Source: Alcanivorax sp. DG881 (lineage in GTDB: Bacteria > Pseudomonadota > Gammaproteobacteria > Pseudomonadales > Alcanivoracaceae). From it: DNA of 64,000 nt. The position numbers and the translations under genes were made by a program. The notes below the pieces were generated by a model that was not told the origin of the DNA, did no database searches, and saw nothing but the letters and a program-made list of their open reading frames with translations. The stretch covers positions 510,979 to 574,978 of the forward strand of contig NZ_DS989915.1 of NCBI RefSeq assembly GCF_000155615.1, read 5' to 3'. Positions 36,386 through 46,657 of this stretch are shown one piece after another. Position 1 is the stretch's first letter. Each line of letters begins with the position of its first letter.

Positions 36386-37126
36386 CTACTCCAGTGGCGT
36401 GTCATCCTCTGTCAGGCCCTGCCACACCGTAGGCTCGCCATTCTTGCCCGCAATGGCGGTCAACTTGTCGTTGTGGCGCTGCATCTCACTTTCACTGGGA
36501 CGAACGACGGCAAGCGCCGGGCGGTCTGCACTCAAACGTCTGATCGCTTCTGCAGTAGCATCACCTCCCTGTTCGCTGCCGTCGTTCCCGCCCAGAGACA
36601 GGCGGGTCTGCCCGCCGGTCATGGCCAGATAAACGTCCGCCAGAATTTCAGCATCCAGCAAGGCGCCGTGCAGTTCACGGTGGCCGTTTTCCACGAAATA
36701 ACGGCGGCACAACGCATCCAGGTTGTTCTTCTGCCCGGGGTGCTTCTGGCGAGCCATCACCAGAGTATCCAGCACCCCACAACGCTGCTCGATGGTCCCG
36801 TACCGGGCGCCAAGCCGGCGCAGCTCATGGTTGAGGAAGCCCACATCAAAGGGCGCGTTATGGATGACCAGCTCCGCCCCGTCGACAAAAGCCAGAAATT
36901 CATCCACCACCTTGTCGAAGGTGGGCTTGTCCGCCAGAAACTCGGTGCTGATGCCATGGACCGCCAGCGCGCCTGCATCGATTTCCCGTTCAGGATTCAG
37001 GTACAGGTGCAGGTTATTGCCGGTCAGGCGGCGGTTCTCCATCTCCACGCAACCAATTTCGATCACCCGGTGCCCGTCATTGGGCTCCAGGCCGGTAGTT
37101 TCCGTATCCAGTACAACCTGACGCAT
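36386..37126 (-). CDS. dnaQ: DNA polymerase III epsilon subunit (3'-5' proofreading exonuclease)
   Basis: Proofreading subunit of the replicative polymerase. 246 residues. ExoI is VVLDTETTGL (Asp7, Glu9), ExoII is IHNAPFDVGFLNHEL and ExoIII contains HGALLDAEILADVYL. The C-terminal polymerase-binding tail follows a flexible Gly/Ser-rich stretch. Its ATG overlaps the rnhA stop by one base (TAATG), so translation is coupled. This dnaQ-rnhA order, reading rnhA first, is as in pseudomonads; in E. coli the two are divergent. Confidence 0.96.
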   Translation of the reverse strand: MRQVVLDTETTGLEPNDGHRVIEIGCVEMENRRLTGNNLHLYLNPEREIDAGALAVHGISTEFLADKPTFDKVVDEFLAFVDGAELVIHNAPFDVGFLNHELRRLGARYGTIEQRCGVLDTLVMARQKHPGQKNNLDALCRRYFVENGHRELHGALLDAEILADVYLAMTGGQTRLSLGGNDGSEQGGDATAEAIRRLSADRPALAVVRPSESEMQRHNDKLTAIAGKNGEPTVWQGLTEDDTPLE

Positions 37127-37578
37127 TAGCCTGCTCGCCCCTGCTGTTTCATTTCATCAATACCCCGGTTGGCCAGCGCATCGGCCCGCTCATTGCCCGG
37201 GTGGCCACTGTGGCCCTTGACCCACTGCCAGTCGATTTCGTGGCGCTGCACCGCTGCATCAAGGCGCTGCCACAGATCCACATTCTTGACCGGCTGCTTC
37301 GAGGCCGTTTTCCAGCCACGCTTTTTCCAGTTCGCCATCCACTGGGTGATGCCGTCCATGACGTATTTGGAGTCCGTGGTCAGTACCACCTGACAGGGAG
37401 CATTGAGGGTCTCCAGGGCCACGATGGCGGCCATCAGTTCCATGCGGTTGTTGGTGGTCTCAGGCTCGCCACCAAATAATTCCTTCTCCTTGTCACCGTA
37501 AAGGAGAATGGCGCCCCAGCCACCCGGGCCGGGATTACCGCGGCACGCGCCGTCGGTATAGATAATCACGTTCTTCAA
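37126..37578 (-). CDS. rnhA: ribonuclease HI
   Basis: Degrades the RNA strand of RNA-DNA hybrids. 150 residues. The active-site acids are in [18 protein letters not shown] (Asp9), [11 protein letters not shown] (Glu) and [13 protein letters not shown] (Asp), with [18 protein letters not shown] carrying the catalytic His and last Asp. It is 4 bp after the methyltransferase-gene start region on the other side and one base overlapping dnaQ. Confidence 0.97.
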   Translation of the reverse strand: MKNVIIYTDGACRGNPGPGGWGAILLYGDKEKELFGGEPETTNNRMELMAAIVALETLNAPCQVVLTTDSKYVMDGITQWMANWKKRGWKTASKQPVKNVDLWQRLDAAVQRHEIDWQWVKGHSGHPGNERADALANRGIDEMKQQGRAG

Positions 37579-37582
37579 AGAC

Positions 37583-38359
37583 TCAGGACTCCCTGTTCTG
37601 CTGGCCCCAGCGGGCCACCGGTACCGGCACCACGGTATTGCGTGGCACCTTGCGTTGTCGTGTGGCCAACGGGCGCACTACACCGGCGCGTTTTCTTGCG
37701 ACCAGCAGGTATGTATTGCCGTGGCGTGGCCAGAGGAAACGGCCCAGCCAGTCCAGTAAGCGCACCCGGCTGCGGCCACGATCGGACAGCGGCATAGTAT
37801 AGAAGCCACTGGCCATGCCATCGACCTCAAATCCGAGAACCTGCAACCAGTCGGTCAACCGGTTGGGCCGATAATAACGCCCCATCCAGCCCGGGGACTT
37901 CCACCAGAGTAGCCACCGGGCCAGCCCCATCACACTGACGGGATGAAACCCGATGATCGCCATCTTGCCGCCCGGCGCCATGCAGCGCGACGCTTCACGC
38001 AGTGCCTGGTGAGGGTCCGCGGCAAAATCCATGGTGTGATGCAGCAACAACACATCCACGCTGCTTTTCGCGATCGGCAACAGATCCAGCCGCGACTGCA
38101 ATTTCACCCCGGTAAAACCGGGCGGCGCGATGCTGGTTTGCCAGCGCAGCGGCGATTCCGACAGGAAATCACGGCCGCCGCCGGCGTAAATCGCCACCGC
38201 GCGCTGGCCCGCCTGGCTGCGCAGCCACTCGGTCAGCATGGCTTTTTCTTCGCTCAGCAAGGCCTGGCCCGGTTCACTGTCGAGCCATTCATCAAACCCC
38301 CTTCCCAATTCGCCGGAGGAGGCATTGAACGAGATACGGTTGAGTGGAGGTAGCTGCAT
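37583..38359 (-). CDS. class I SAM-dependent methyltransferase
   Basis: 258 residues from the ATG at 38359. A longer frame reaches 38497 but would overlap the divergent gloB start, so it is rejected. The methyltransferase pattern is weak in motif I ([14 protein letters not shown]) but clear downstream: [40 protein letters not shown] and the C-terminal [19 protein letters not shown]. The same gene lies between rnhA and gloB in pseudomonads. The substrate is unknown. It precedes rnhA and dnaQ on one strand with a 4-bp gap, a likely three-gene operon. Confidence 0.8.
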   Translation of the reverse strand: MQLPPLNRISFNASSGELGRGFDEWLDSEPGQALLSEEKAMLTEWLRSQAGQRAVAIYAGGGRDFLSESPLRWQTSIAPPGFTGVKLQSRLDLLPIAKSSVDVLLLHHTMDFAADPHQALREASRCMAPGGKMAIIGFHPVSVMGLARWLLWWKSPGWMGRYYRPNRLTDWLQVLGFEVDGMASGFYTMPLSDRGRSRVRLLDWLGRFLWPRHGNTYLLVARKRAGVVRPLATRQRKVPRNTVVPVPVARWGQQNRES

Positions 38360-38456
38360 AGCGGACAATCTCTTGATCCATGAATGCGTGAGCCGGATGA
38401 TGAAGCACTGAAACAGGTGCCAACAGACCTGCTTACAGACAGGAGCGTACCACGAC

Positions 38457-39230
38457 ATGACAGCCAGCCCTATCGCTATCCCCGCCTTCAATGACAACTA
38501 TATCTGGGCATTTCATCAACAGGATCAATGTGTTGTCGTCGACCCCGGCGACGCCGCACCGGTGGAGCGTTACCTCAGCGAAAACGGTCTGACACTGTCC
38601 GCACTCTTGATTACCCATCACCACCCGGACCATGTGGGCGGTATCGCAGCATTGATCAGGGACCGGGATATTCCCGTGTACGGCCCGGCGGCGGAATCCA
38701 TTCCAGCCATGAGCCACCCGCTTCGCGACGGCGATACCCTCACCCCCGCCGGTACCGACCTGTCGTTCTCCGTTATGGCCGTTCCGGGCCACACCCTGGG
38801 TCATATTGCCTTTATCAACGCGGCGCAGGGCTGGCTATTCTGCGGCGACACCCTCTTTGCCGGCGGCTGTGGCCGTCTGTTCGAAGGTACGCCGGAGCAA
38901 ATGCTCCATTCCCTTCGGCGCCTGGCCGCCCTCCCTGATACCACCCAGGTGTTCTGTGCCCACGAGTACACCCAGGCCAACCTGACCTTCGCCGCCGCCG
39001 TGACCCCGGAAGACCCCGCCGTGCAGGCGCGCTTGCAGGCCGTCATCGATTTGCGCCAAAAAGGTAAAATTTCACTGCCTTCCACCCTCGCGGAAGAAAA
39101 AGCGACCAACCCGTTTTTACGCAGTGATGACAAAGACTTGAAGGATTCCTGTCAGCGTCACGAGCCAGGATGCGGCGATTCAGATATGCAGTGTTTTGCG
39201 GCCTTGCGTCGCTGGAAGGACAACTTTTAG
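38457..39230 (+). CDS. gloB: hydroxyacylglutathione hydrolase (glyoxalase II)
   Basis: Releases D-lactate from S-lactoylglutathione in methylglyoxal detoxification. 257 residues of the metallo-beta-lactamase fold. The metal site THHHPDHVGG is at residues 53-62; GHTLGHIAF, LFCGDTLFAGGCGRLFEGTPEQM and VFCAHEYTQANLTFA are further ligand and glyoxalase-II motifs. AGGAG lies 9 bases before the ATG. It is divergent from the methyltransferase gene. Confidence 0.95.
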   Translation: MTASPIAIPAFNDNYIWAFHQQDQCVVVDPGDAAPVERYLSENGLTLSALLITHHHPDHVGGIAALIRDRDIPVYGPAAESIPAMSHPLRDGDTLTPAGTDLSFSVMAVPGHTLGHIAFINAAQGWLFCGDTLFAGGCGRLFEGTPEQMLHSLRRLAALPDTTQVFCAHEYTQANLTFAAAVTPEDPAVQARLQAVIDLRQKGKISLPSTLAEEKATNPFLRSDDKDLKDSCQRHEPGCGDSDMQCFAALRRWKDNF

Positions 39231-39293
39231 CGCCTCGTCCTTGCCGCGCCGCCTATCCGTCGCCAGAATGCATGAAATTTTTAGCGTTACTCC

Positions 39294-40910
39294 ATGATTA
39301 TGAAAAAAATTATTCCTTTAGCCCTTTTTCTCGGGCTGGGCGTCCTTGGCGGTTGTGCAACCAATAGGCCCCTTGAAGATCTTCCCCCCATGCCGGCTGC
39401 CGAGCCTTCCGTGGATGACGTCAATTTGGCGAACGGCATGGACGAACCCAGCCCAGTCGAAGACGGTGAAAATCAGCCAACCGCCGACGACCTCTGGATG
39501 CGCTTGCGCGCGGGCTACGGGCTCGATTTGAGTATCGAAAACGACCGGATTCGTGTGCAGCGTGAATGGTACGCGCGCCACCCAGAGTATTTCACCCGCG
39601 TCACGACACGTTCAGAACGCTACCTGCACTACATCGTCGAGCAAGCCGAAGCCCGCGATATGCCGCTGGAACTGGCCTTGTTGCCAATCGTAGAAAGTGC
39701 TTTTGATCCCTTTGCTTACTCCCATGCCCGCGCGGCGGGGCCCTGGCAGTTTATTCCCTCCACCGGGGATTATTTCGGCATGCAGCGCACTTGGTGGGAA
39801 GACCAGCGCCGGGACATTCTCAAGTCCACCAATGCCGCACTGGATTACCTGCAACAGCTCTCCAGCCGCTTTGAGGGGGACTGGCTACTGGCGCTAGCTT
39901 CTTACAATGCGGGCGGCGGCACTGTATCGCGAGCCATCCGCCGCAATAAAGAAGCCGGAAAGCCCACCGATTTCTGGAACCTGAACCTGCCCCGCGAAAC
40001 CACCGCGTATGTCCCTAAATTACTGGCCATCGCCCAGATTGTCGGTGACCCGCAGGCCTACGGCGTCCCCCTCCACCCCATCGCCAACGAACCCTACTTC
40101 GCCACGGTAAAAACCGGCGGGCAAATCGACCTGGCCCAGGCTGCACGCCTGGCGGATATTTCTGTGGAAGAGCTTTACCTGCTGAACCCGTCCTATAACC
40201 GCTGGGCCACATCTCCGGATGGCCCCTTTCGGCTGTTAGTCCCTGTGGATCGGGCCGAGAATTTCCAGACGAAACTGGCCAGCCTGCCCAAAGACCAACG
40301 CATGCAGTGGGCCCGTTACGAAATTCGGCCCGGCGATAATCTGGGCGCCATTGCCCGCCAGTACCGCACGACCCCCCAGGTACTTCGCAATATTAACCAC
40401 ATGAAGAACAACACCATTATTGCTGGCCGCACCCTGCTGATTCCCGGCCCAGCGTCCTCCAGCAGCGACTACAGCCTTAGTGCGGAATCGCGCCTGGCCA
40501 AAAAACAGTCCAAGCAACCCAAGGGTCGCCAGCGCGTCGATTACACGGTGCAGCCCGGTGATACGCTCTGGGAAATCGCCCGCCGCCATAAAGTCGGCGT
40601 GCCTGAGTTGGCCAAATGGAACAGCATGGCCCCCAAAGACAGCCTGCGTATAGGCCAGAACCTGGCGGTGTGGACCAAGGGAAGCCTGGCGGCCAGCCCG
40701 GCCAGCAACACGCCCTCCTCCAGCAATCCCAACATGGTGCGCAAGGTCCGCTACGCGGTTCGTAATGGCGATTCCTTGTATGCCATTGCCGACCGCTTTA
40801 ATGTATCGGTCAACGACATAAAAAGCTGGAACAACGCTGTAGCCAGCAATCGATACCTACAACCCGGGCAACGGCTGACAGTCTACGTTGATATTCGCCA
40901 AACGCACTAA
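39294..40910 (+). CDS. mltD: membrane-bound lytic murein transglycosylase D
   Basis: Outer-membrane lipoprotein that cuts peptidoglycan. 538 residues: lipoprotein signal with lipobox LGGC (Cys near residue 21), then a GH23 lysozyme-like domain with the catalytic Glu in LALLPIVESAFDPFAYSHA and GPWQFIPSTGDYFGM, then three LysM domains, at about residues 340-385 (YEIRPGDNLGAIARQYRTT), 415-460 (YTVQPGDTLWEIARRHKVG) and 487-532 (YAVRNGDSLYAIADRFNVS). Its last 23 bases overlap the start of the next gene. Confidence 0.94.
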   Translation: MIMKKIIPLALFLGLGVLGGCATNRPLEDLPPMPAAEPSVDDVNLANGMDEPSPVEDGENQPTADDLWMRLRAGYGLDLSIENDRIRVQREWYARHPEYFTRVTTRSERYLHYIVEQAEARDMPLELALLPIVESAFDPFAYSHARAAGPWQFIPSTGDYFGMQRTWWEDQRRDILKSTNAALDYLQQLSSRFEGDWLLALASYNAGGGTVSRAIRRNKEAGKPTDFWNLNLPRETTAYVPKLLAIAQIVGDPQAYGVPLHPIANEPYFATVKTGGQIDLAQAARLADISVEELYLLNPSYNRWATSPDGPFRLLVPVDRAENFQTKLASLPKDQRMQWARYEIRPGDNLGAIARQYRTTPQVLRNINHMKNNTIIAGRTLLIPGPASSSSDYSLSAESRLAKKQSKQPKGRQRVDYTVQPGDTLWEIARRHKVGVPELAKWNSMAPKDSLRIGQNLAVWTKGSLAASPASNTPSSSNPNMVRKVRYAVRNGDSLYAIADRFNVSVNDIKSWNNAVASNRYLQPGQRLTVYVDIRQTH

Positions 40911-42720
40911 ACGCACTTTTGCCCTGCTGGGCCTGTTGCTCGGCGTGGTCTGCCACGCCGAGCCCACTCGCAGCCACGGTTACCATCCGTTCGGCAGCCT
41001 CAAGTACCCCGCCGATTTCCAGCATCTCGATTACGTCAACCCGGATGCCCCCAAAGGCGGCACCCTGCGCTTATTCGGCCAAGGCACCTTCGACAGCCTG
41101 AATCCCTATATTCTTAAAGGTCGCAGCCCTGCTGACACGCCCGGCATCCAGATGTACGGGGTCACGGAAATCGCCGACAGCCTGCTAATGGGCAGCCAGC
41201 CACACAACCCGCTTGGCGATGAGGCTGGCACCGCCTACGGGCTGATTGCCGACTGGCTGGAATACCCCGAGGATCGCAGCTGGTGCACCTTCCATATTCG
41301 TGACGAAGCACAGTTCCACGACGGCCACCCGATTCGCGCCGACGATGTAGTCTTTTCGGTAAATACCCTGCGCGAAAAAGGCCACCCGGAGTTCACCCTG
41401 CGCCTGGCCGATATCGCCAGCGTGGAAGCCATTGACCCGCAAACGGTGAAATTCACTTTCCACCGGGGCCGCCGGGACCTGCCCCTGATGGCCGGCGCCA
41501 TCCCGATTCTGCCCCGCCATTACTGGCAGAAACATGACTTCGAAAGCGCCTCTCTCACCCCTCCGCTTTCCAGTGGCCCCTATCAGGTCACCCAGGTGGA
41601 CGCCGGGCGTAAAGTGACGTTTAGCCGGGTAAAGGATTACTGGGCAAAAGACCTGCCGGTAAACCGGGGCCGTTATAATTTCGACACGGTGGAATTCGAG
41701 TTCTACCGCGATGCGGATGTGGGTTTCGAAGCCTTCAAGGCCGGCGGCTACGATTTACACTACGATTACAGCTCCAAACACTGGGCCACCGCCTACGCGT
41801 TCTCCGCCCTGGAAGACGGCAAGGTAAAACGCGCCGAGGTGCCCCATCAGATTCCACGGCCGGTACAAGCCTTCTTCTTCAATACCCGCCGCGCCCCGTT
41901 CAATGACATCAATGTCCGCCGCGCCGCCAGCTTGTTGTTCGATTTCGAGTGGTCCAACAAGAACCTGTTCAGCGGCGCCTACAAACGCACACAAAGCTGG
42001 TTCCCGAACAGCGATTACCGGGCAACCACACCGGCCCCGGAGGCTGAAAAAGGCTTGTTAACGCCATTTCTGGATCAGCTGCCGGACGATTATTTTGACG
42101 CAGACATCAACCCGCCGGTGAACGATGGCAGCGGACAGATACGCCACCGCATGCGCGAAGCCCTGGCACTGCTGAAAAAAAGTGGCTGGCGGCTCGAGGG
42201 TCAGACCCTGGTCAATGCACAAGGCCAACCGCTGCAGTTCACGGTTTTGAATTACCACAACCCGGGCATTTACCGCATTCTTGCGCCCTGGTTTCGCAAT
42301 CTGAAACGCCTGGGCATCGATGCCCAATACCGGGAAATTGACCCGGCGGCCTACAAGCAACGACTGGATAGCTTCGATTACGATGTGGTGCTGTTTGTGT
42401 TACCGATTCAGGCCTACCCCGGCCCGGAACTGAAAGACTATTTTCTTTCCGATAGCGCCAAAGTGATAGGCAGTCGCAACCTGGCGGGTATTCGCAACCC
42501 GGTGGTGGATTTTCTGGTCGATCACGCGCTCAGCACCGATAACGAAGCTGACTACCGGCTGAGTCTGCAAGCGCTGGACCGCATGTTGCGCTACCAGCAA
42601 TACGGAGTCCTGAACTACTATATCAGCACGCACCGCATTGCCTGGTGGGACAAGTTTGCCCGCCCACCGGAACCAATCCCGTACGGACTGGGTCTGGACA
42701 CTTGGTGGGTTAAAAAATAA
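40888..42720 (+). CDS. periplasmic oligopeptide-binding protein, YejA-like (copy 1)
   Basis: 610 residues of the extracellular solute-binding family 5. The only workable start is TTG at 40888, inside mltD. It is the first possible initiator after an in-frame TGA (40876), there is no ATG for about 85 codons, and it yields a good signal peptide (MIFAKRTKRTFALLGLLLGV, cut after CHA). No ribosome site is visible, so translation is probably coupled to mltD. YejA signatures follow: FQHLDYVNPDAPKGGTLRLF and TFDSLNPYILKG. It is the first of two tandem binding proteins feeding YejBEF. Confidence 0.87.
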   Translation: MIFAKRTKRTFALLGLLLGVVCHAEPTRSHGYHPFGSLKYPADFQHLDYVNPDAPKGGTLRLFGQGTFDSLNPYILKGRSPADTPGIQMYGVTEIADSLLMGSQPHNPLGDEAGTAYGLIADWLEYPEDRSWCTFHIRDEAQFHDGHPIRADDVVFSVNTLREKGHPEFTLRLADIASVEAIDPQTVKFTFHRGRRDLPLMAGAIPILPRHYWQKHDFESASLTPPLSSGPYQVTQVDAGRKVTFSRVKDYWAKDLPVNRGRYNFDTVEFEFYRDADVGFEAFKAGGYDLHYDYSSKHWATAYAFSALEDGKVKRAEVPHQIPRPVQAFFFNTRRAPFNDINVRRAASLLFDFEWSNKNLFSGAYKRTQSWFPNSDYRATTPAPEAEKGLLTPFLDQLPDDYFDADINPPVNDGSGQIRHRMREALALLKKSGWRLEGQTLVNAQGQPLQFTVLNYHNPGIYRILAPWFRNLKRLGIDAQYREIDPAAYKQRLDSFDYDVVLFVLPIQAYPGPELKDYFLSDSAKVIGSRNLAGIRNPVVDFLVDHALSTDNEADYRLSLQALDRMLRYQQYGVLNYYISTHRIAWWDKFARPPEPIPYGLGLDTWWVKK

Positions 42721-42732
42721 CAAGGAGTCTTT

Positions 42733-44538
42733 ATGGCCATTAACCGCAGCCTGCTGCGCGGGCTATTGGTGGGTCTGTGCTGTTTTTCCGCTCTGGCACA
42801 GGCCGACATTCATCGCAGCCATGCCATGGCCATGCACGGCAGCCCAAAGTACCCGGCAGGCTTTGAGCATCTGGATTATGTAAACCCTGAGGCGCCGAAA
42901 GGGGGCAAATTACGCCGCCACGTCATTGGTACCTTCGACAGCCTGAACCCTTTCGTGCCGAAGGGCACCGCTGCGGCCGGGATCGGCTCCCTCGTTTATG
43001 ACACCCTGACCACACGCGCCGAAGATGAGCCCTTCACCCAATACGGCTTGCTCGCCGAAACCATCGAATGGCCCGAAGACCGGAGCTGGGTCCGCTTCCA
43101 CTTGAATCCCAAAGCCACCTTCAGTGATGGCAAGCCGGTACAGGCCAGCGATGTGGTGTGGACATTCAACACACTCATCAACGATGGCGCGCCCTTCTAC
43201 AGCTTTTATTACAGCGGCGTGGATCACGTCACCGCCGACGACGAACACACCGTCACCTTTCATTTCAAACCCGGTGACAACCGGGAATTGGCGCTGATCA
43301 TCGGCCAGCTGCCGGTGCTTCCTGAACACGTCTGGAAAACCCGGAAATTTACCAGCGCAGGGCTGGAAAAACCCATTGGTTCGGGCCCCTATAGCGTCGG
43401 CAATGTGGATACCGGAAAACAGATCACCTTCCAGCGCCGCAAGGATTACTGGGCCAAAGACTTGCCCATCATGCGTGGTCGCAATAATTTCGATACCGTT
43501 TCATTCGACTATTTCCTGGATGACACCGTCGCCCTGCAGGCTTTCAAGCGGGGGGATTACGACTGGCGCTTTGAAGTGAGCTCAAAGAACTGGGCCACCA
43601 GCTATAAAGGCCCGGCCTTCGACCAAGGCAAACTGGTCAAGGAAGAAGTCCCCCACTCCAACCCCGCAGGCATGCAGGGGATCGTCTACAACCTGCGCAA
43701 CCCCCTGTTCCAGAACGTAGCCCTGCGCGAAGCCATGACCTACGCACTGGATTTCGAATGGTCCAACGCCAATCTGTTCTATGGCCAGTACAACCGCACA
43801 CGCAGCTACTTCCAGAATTCGGACATGGCCGCCACCGGCCTGCCCACCGAGGCAGAACTGGAATTACTGGAGCCCTTGCGCGACGACATCCCGGAACGGG
43901 TTTTCACGGAAAGCTATGAACCGCCGAAAAGCGATGGCAGCGGCCGCCCCCGTGCCAACCTGGCCCGAGCGCAGACACTACTGAAAAAGGCCGGCTACCA
44001 GATCAGGGAGGGCCAGCTTCACAGCCCTGATGGTACTCCGGTCAGTTTTCAGATCATGCTGCATCAGCCCGCGTTCGAGCGCATCCTGTTACCGTTTGCC
44101 CGAAATCTCAAAGCACTGGGTATCGATGCCCAGGTAGTCAAGGTAGACACCAGTCAGTACGTGGAGCGTATCCGTAACTTCAACTTCGATATGGTAGTCA
44201 GCTCCTTTGCCCAGTCGTCCTCCCCCGGCAACGAGCAACTGGAATACTGGGGCAGCGACGCCGCCGAGGACCCCAGCAGCCGAAACATCATCGGCATTCA
44301 GAACCCGGCTGTAGACACCCTGGTCGATGCCATTGTCACCGCCACCACGCGGGATCAGCTGATCACCGCCTGCCGCGCTCTGGACCGGGTACTACAGTGG
44401 AATTTTTACGTGATCCCCAACTGGTATGCCGACCATCATCGCCTGTCTTACCGCAGTCGCCTGAAACACCCCTCACTGCCTGAATACGTAGGCATTGATG
44501 GCGCGATCGACACTTGGTGGGACAGCAACGCGCAATGA
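42733..44538 (+). CDS. yejA: periplasmic oligopeptide-binding protein, YejA-like (copy 2)
   Basis: 601 residues, ATG with AAGGAG 5 bases upstream, signal peptide [20 protein letters not shown] ending AQA. It shares the YejA start [19 protein letters not shown] and [12 protein letters not shown] with the preceding gene and is its paralogue ([28 protein letters not shown], all conserved in both). Expected to bind peptides for the YejBEF ABC importer, which takes up peptide antibiotics such as microcin C in E. coli (family knowledge). Its TGA overlaps the yejB ATG. Confidence 0.92.
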   Translation: MAINRSLLRGLLVGLCCFSALAQADIHRSHAMAMHGSPKYPAGFEHLDYVNPEAPKGGKLRRHVIGTFDSLNPFVPKGTAAAGIGSLVYDTLTTRAEDEPFTQYGLLAETIEWPEDRSWVRFHLNPKATFSDGKPVQASDVVWTFNTLINDGAPFYSFYYSGVDHVTADDEHTVTFHFKPGDNRELALIIGQLPVLPEHVWKTRKFTSAGLEKPIGSGPYSVGNVDTGKQITFQRRKDYWAKDLPIMRGRNNFDTVSFDYFLDDTVALQAFKRGDYDWRFEVSSKNWATSYKGPAFDQGKLVKEEVPHSNPAGMQGIVYNLRNPLFQNVALREAMTYALDFEWSNANLFYGQYNRTRSYFQNSDMAATGLPTEAELELLEPLRDDIPERVFTESYEPPKSDGSGRPRANLARAQTLLKKAGYQIREGQLHSPDGTPVSFQIMLHQPAFERILLPFARNLKALGIDAQVVKVDTSQYVERIRNFNFDMVVSSFAQSSSPGNEQLEYWGSDAAEDPSSRNIIGIQNPAVDTLVDAIVTATTRDQLITACRALDRVLQWNFYVIPNWYADHHRLSYRSRLKHPSLPEYVGIDGAIDTWWDSNAQ

Positions 44539-45614
44539 TGCGACTTTATATTGCCAAACGGTTGCTGCTGATCATCCCGACCCTGTTCGGTATTTTGCTG
44601 CTCAATTTTGTCGTGGTTCAGGCCGCCCCAGGCGGCCCCGTGGAAAAGACACTCGCGGAGCTACAGGGTATTGGTGGTGGTGCCGGCGGCAGCTTTGCCG
44701 GCGGCAGCGTGGATACGCTCAGCAGCGGCGGAGATTATCGCGGCTCCAAAGGCCTGCCCCCTGAACTGGTGGAACGGATACAAAAGCTCTATGGCTTTGA
44801 CAAACCGGCGCCGGAACGTTTCTGGCTAATGGTCAAAAGCTATCTGAGTTTTGATTTCGGAGAATCCTACTACCGGGACCGCTCAGTGACCGAGCTGATC
44901 GTGGAACGCATTCCTGTATCTCTCTCGCTGGGCTTATGGAGCACGTTGATTGCCTATATGGTGTCGATTCCCCTGGGCATCCGTAAAGCTGTGAAAGATG
45001 GCTCACGCTTCGACATATGGAGCAGTACGGCCATTGTTGTCGGCTTTGCGATCCCCAGCTTCCTGCTCGGTATTCTGCTTATCGTACTGTTCGCCGGCGG
45101 CTCCTACTTCGAGTGGTTCCCCTTGCGTGGCCTGACGTCTGACAACGCCGATCAACTGAGCCTGCTTGGTCAGGTCGCCGACTACCTGTGGCACATCACC
45201 TTGCCGACGCTGGCCATTGTTGCCGGGAGTTTTGCCACATTGACCATGCTGACCAAGAACTCCTTCATGGATGAAATTCGCAAACAGTATGTGCAAACCG
45301 CCCGCGCCAAAGGGCTCAGCGAAAAGCAGGTGTTGTACGGCCATGTCTTCCGCAATGCCATGCTGATCATTATCGCCGGCTTCCCCGCCGCTTTCGTGGG
45401 CATGTTCTTCACCGGCGTGCTGCTTATCGAGTTCATTTTTTCACTTGATGGACTCGGCCTGTTGGGCTTCGAGTCCGTGATCAACCGGGACTACCCCGTC
45501 GTTTTTGGCACCTTGTTCATTTTCACTCTGATCGGTCTGCTGCTGAAGCTGGTCAGCGATCTGACTTACATGTGGGTCGATCCACGCATTGATTTCGAAC
45601 GGAGGCAGAGCTGA
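44535..45614 (+). CDS. yejB: oligopeptide ABC transporter permease YejB
   Basis: 359-residue inner-membrane permease. [20 protein letters not shown] is followed by the Gly/Ser-rich periplasmic insert that also occurs in E. coli Yej[21 protein letters not shown] ends the membrane part, and [20 protein letters not shown] is the EAA-type coupling motif to the ATPase. Two ATGs in a row open the gene (44535 and 44538), overlapping the yejA stop by 4 bases. Confidence 0.94.
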   Translation: MMRLYIAKRLLLIIPTLFGILLLNFVVVQAAPGGPVEKTLAELQGIGGGAGGSFAGGSVDTLSSGGDYRGSKGLPPELVERIQKLYGFDKPAPERFWLMVKSYLSFDFGESYYRDRSVTELIVERIPVSLSLGLWSTLIAYMVSIPLGIRKAVKDGSRFDIWSSTAIVVGFAIPSFLLGILLIVLFAGGSYFEWFPLRGLTSDNADQLSLLGQVADYLWHITLPTLAIVAGSFATLTMLTKNSFMDEIRKQYVQTARAKGLSEKQVLYGHVFRNAMLIIIAGFPAAFVGMFFTGVLLIEFIFSLDGLGLLGFESVINRDYPVVFGTLFIFTLIGLLLKLVSDLTYMWVDPRIDFERRQS

Positions 45615-46657
45615 TGGCCTTCCGTAACCCGTTAATGCGCAATCCGGTCTGGCAACGACAATGGCAGGCGTTTCGTTCCAACAAACGCGGCTATTGGGCG
45701 CTGTGGATTTTTGTCACGCTGTTCGTACTCAGCCTTGGCGCCGAACTGATTGCCAACGAAAAGCCCTTGCTGGTCAGCTACGACAATGAACTCTACGTTC
45801 CCGTGTTCAACACCTACCCGGAAACCACCTTCGGCGGTTTTTTCGAATCGGAAACCAACTACCGTGATCCCGTGGTCAAGGATCTGATTAATAACAAGGG
45901 CTGGATGATATGGCCGCCCATTCGTTACAGCTACAACACCATCAACTACGATCTCACTGTGCCAGCCCCGGCCCCCCCCTCAGCGGAAAACTGGCTGGGC
46001 ACCGATGACCAGGGCCGTGATGTGCTGGCCGGGTTGATTTACGGCTTCCGTATTTCCGTCCTGTTCGGTTTGGTGCTCACCATTCTCTCCAGCATCGTCG
46101 GCATCATCGTCGGTGCCATCCAGGGCTATTACGGCGGCTGGCTGGATCTTTCCGGCCAGCGTTTTCTGGAAATCTGGTCCAGTATGCCTACGCTTTACCT
46201 GATCATTATTATTTCCAGCTTTGTGGTACCCAGCTTCTGGACGTTGTTGGTCATTCTGCTGTTGTTCTCCTGGATGGCGCTGGTGGATCTGGTGCGTGCG
46301 GAGTTCCTGCGCTGTCGCAACATGGACTATGTGCGCGCCGCCCACGCCATGGGCGTACGCACCCCGGTCATCATGTTTCGCCACATGCTCCCCAATGCCA
46401 TGGTCGCCACCCTCACCTTCCTGCCGTTTATTCTCAACAGTGCCGTGGTCACGCTCACCTCACTGGATTTCATCGGCTTTGGCATGCCGCCGGATGCCCC
46501 TTCTCTGGGCCGTCTGGTCGGCCAGGGCAAGGCAAATCTGCACGCCCCCTGGCTGGGTATCAGCGTGTTTGCCACGCTCACTCTGATGCTCACCCTGCTG
46601 GTATTTATCGGTGAAGCCATTCGCGATGCGTTCGACACAAGGAAGTTTCTGCAATGA
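45614..46657 (+). CDS. yejE: oligopeptide ABC transporter permease YejE
   Basis: 347 residues; second permease of the importer. One N-terminal helix (YWALWIFVTLFVLSLGAELI), a periplasmic domain, then WLGTDDQGRDVLAGLIYGFR before five more helices and the coupling motif MDYVRAAHAMGVRTPVIMFRH. The ATG shares one base with the yejB stop (TGATG) and the gene overlaps yejF by 4 bases. Confidence 0.95.
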   Translation: MAFRNPLMRNPVWQRQWQAFRSNKRGYWALWIFVTLFVLSLGAELIANEKPLLVSYDNELYVPVFNTYPETTFGGFFESETNYRDPVVKDLINNKGWMIWPPIRYSYNTINYDLTVPAPAPPSAENWLGTDDQGRDVLAGLIYGFRISVLFGLVLTILSSIVGIIVGAIQGYYGGWLDLSGQRFLEIWSSMPTLYLIIIISSFVVPSFWTLLVILLLFSWMALVDLVRAEFLRCRNMDYVRAAHAMGVRTPVIMFRHMLPNAMVATLTFLPFILNSAVVTLTSLDFIGFGMPPDAPSLGRLVGQGKANLHAPWLGISVFATLTLMLTLLVFIGEAIRDAFDTRKFLQ

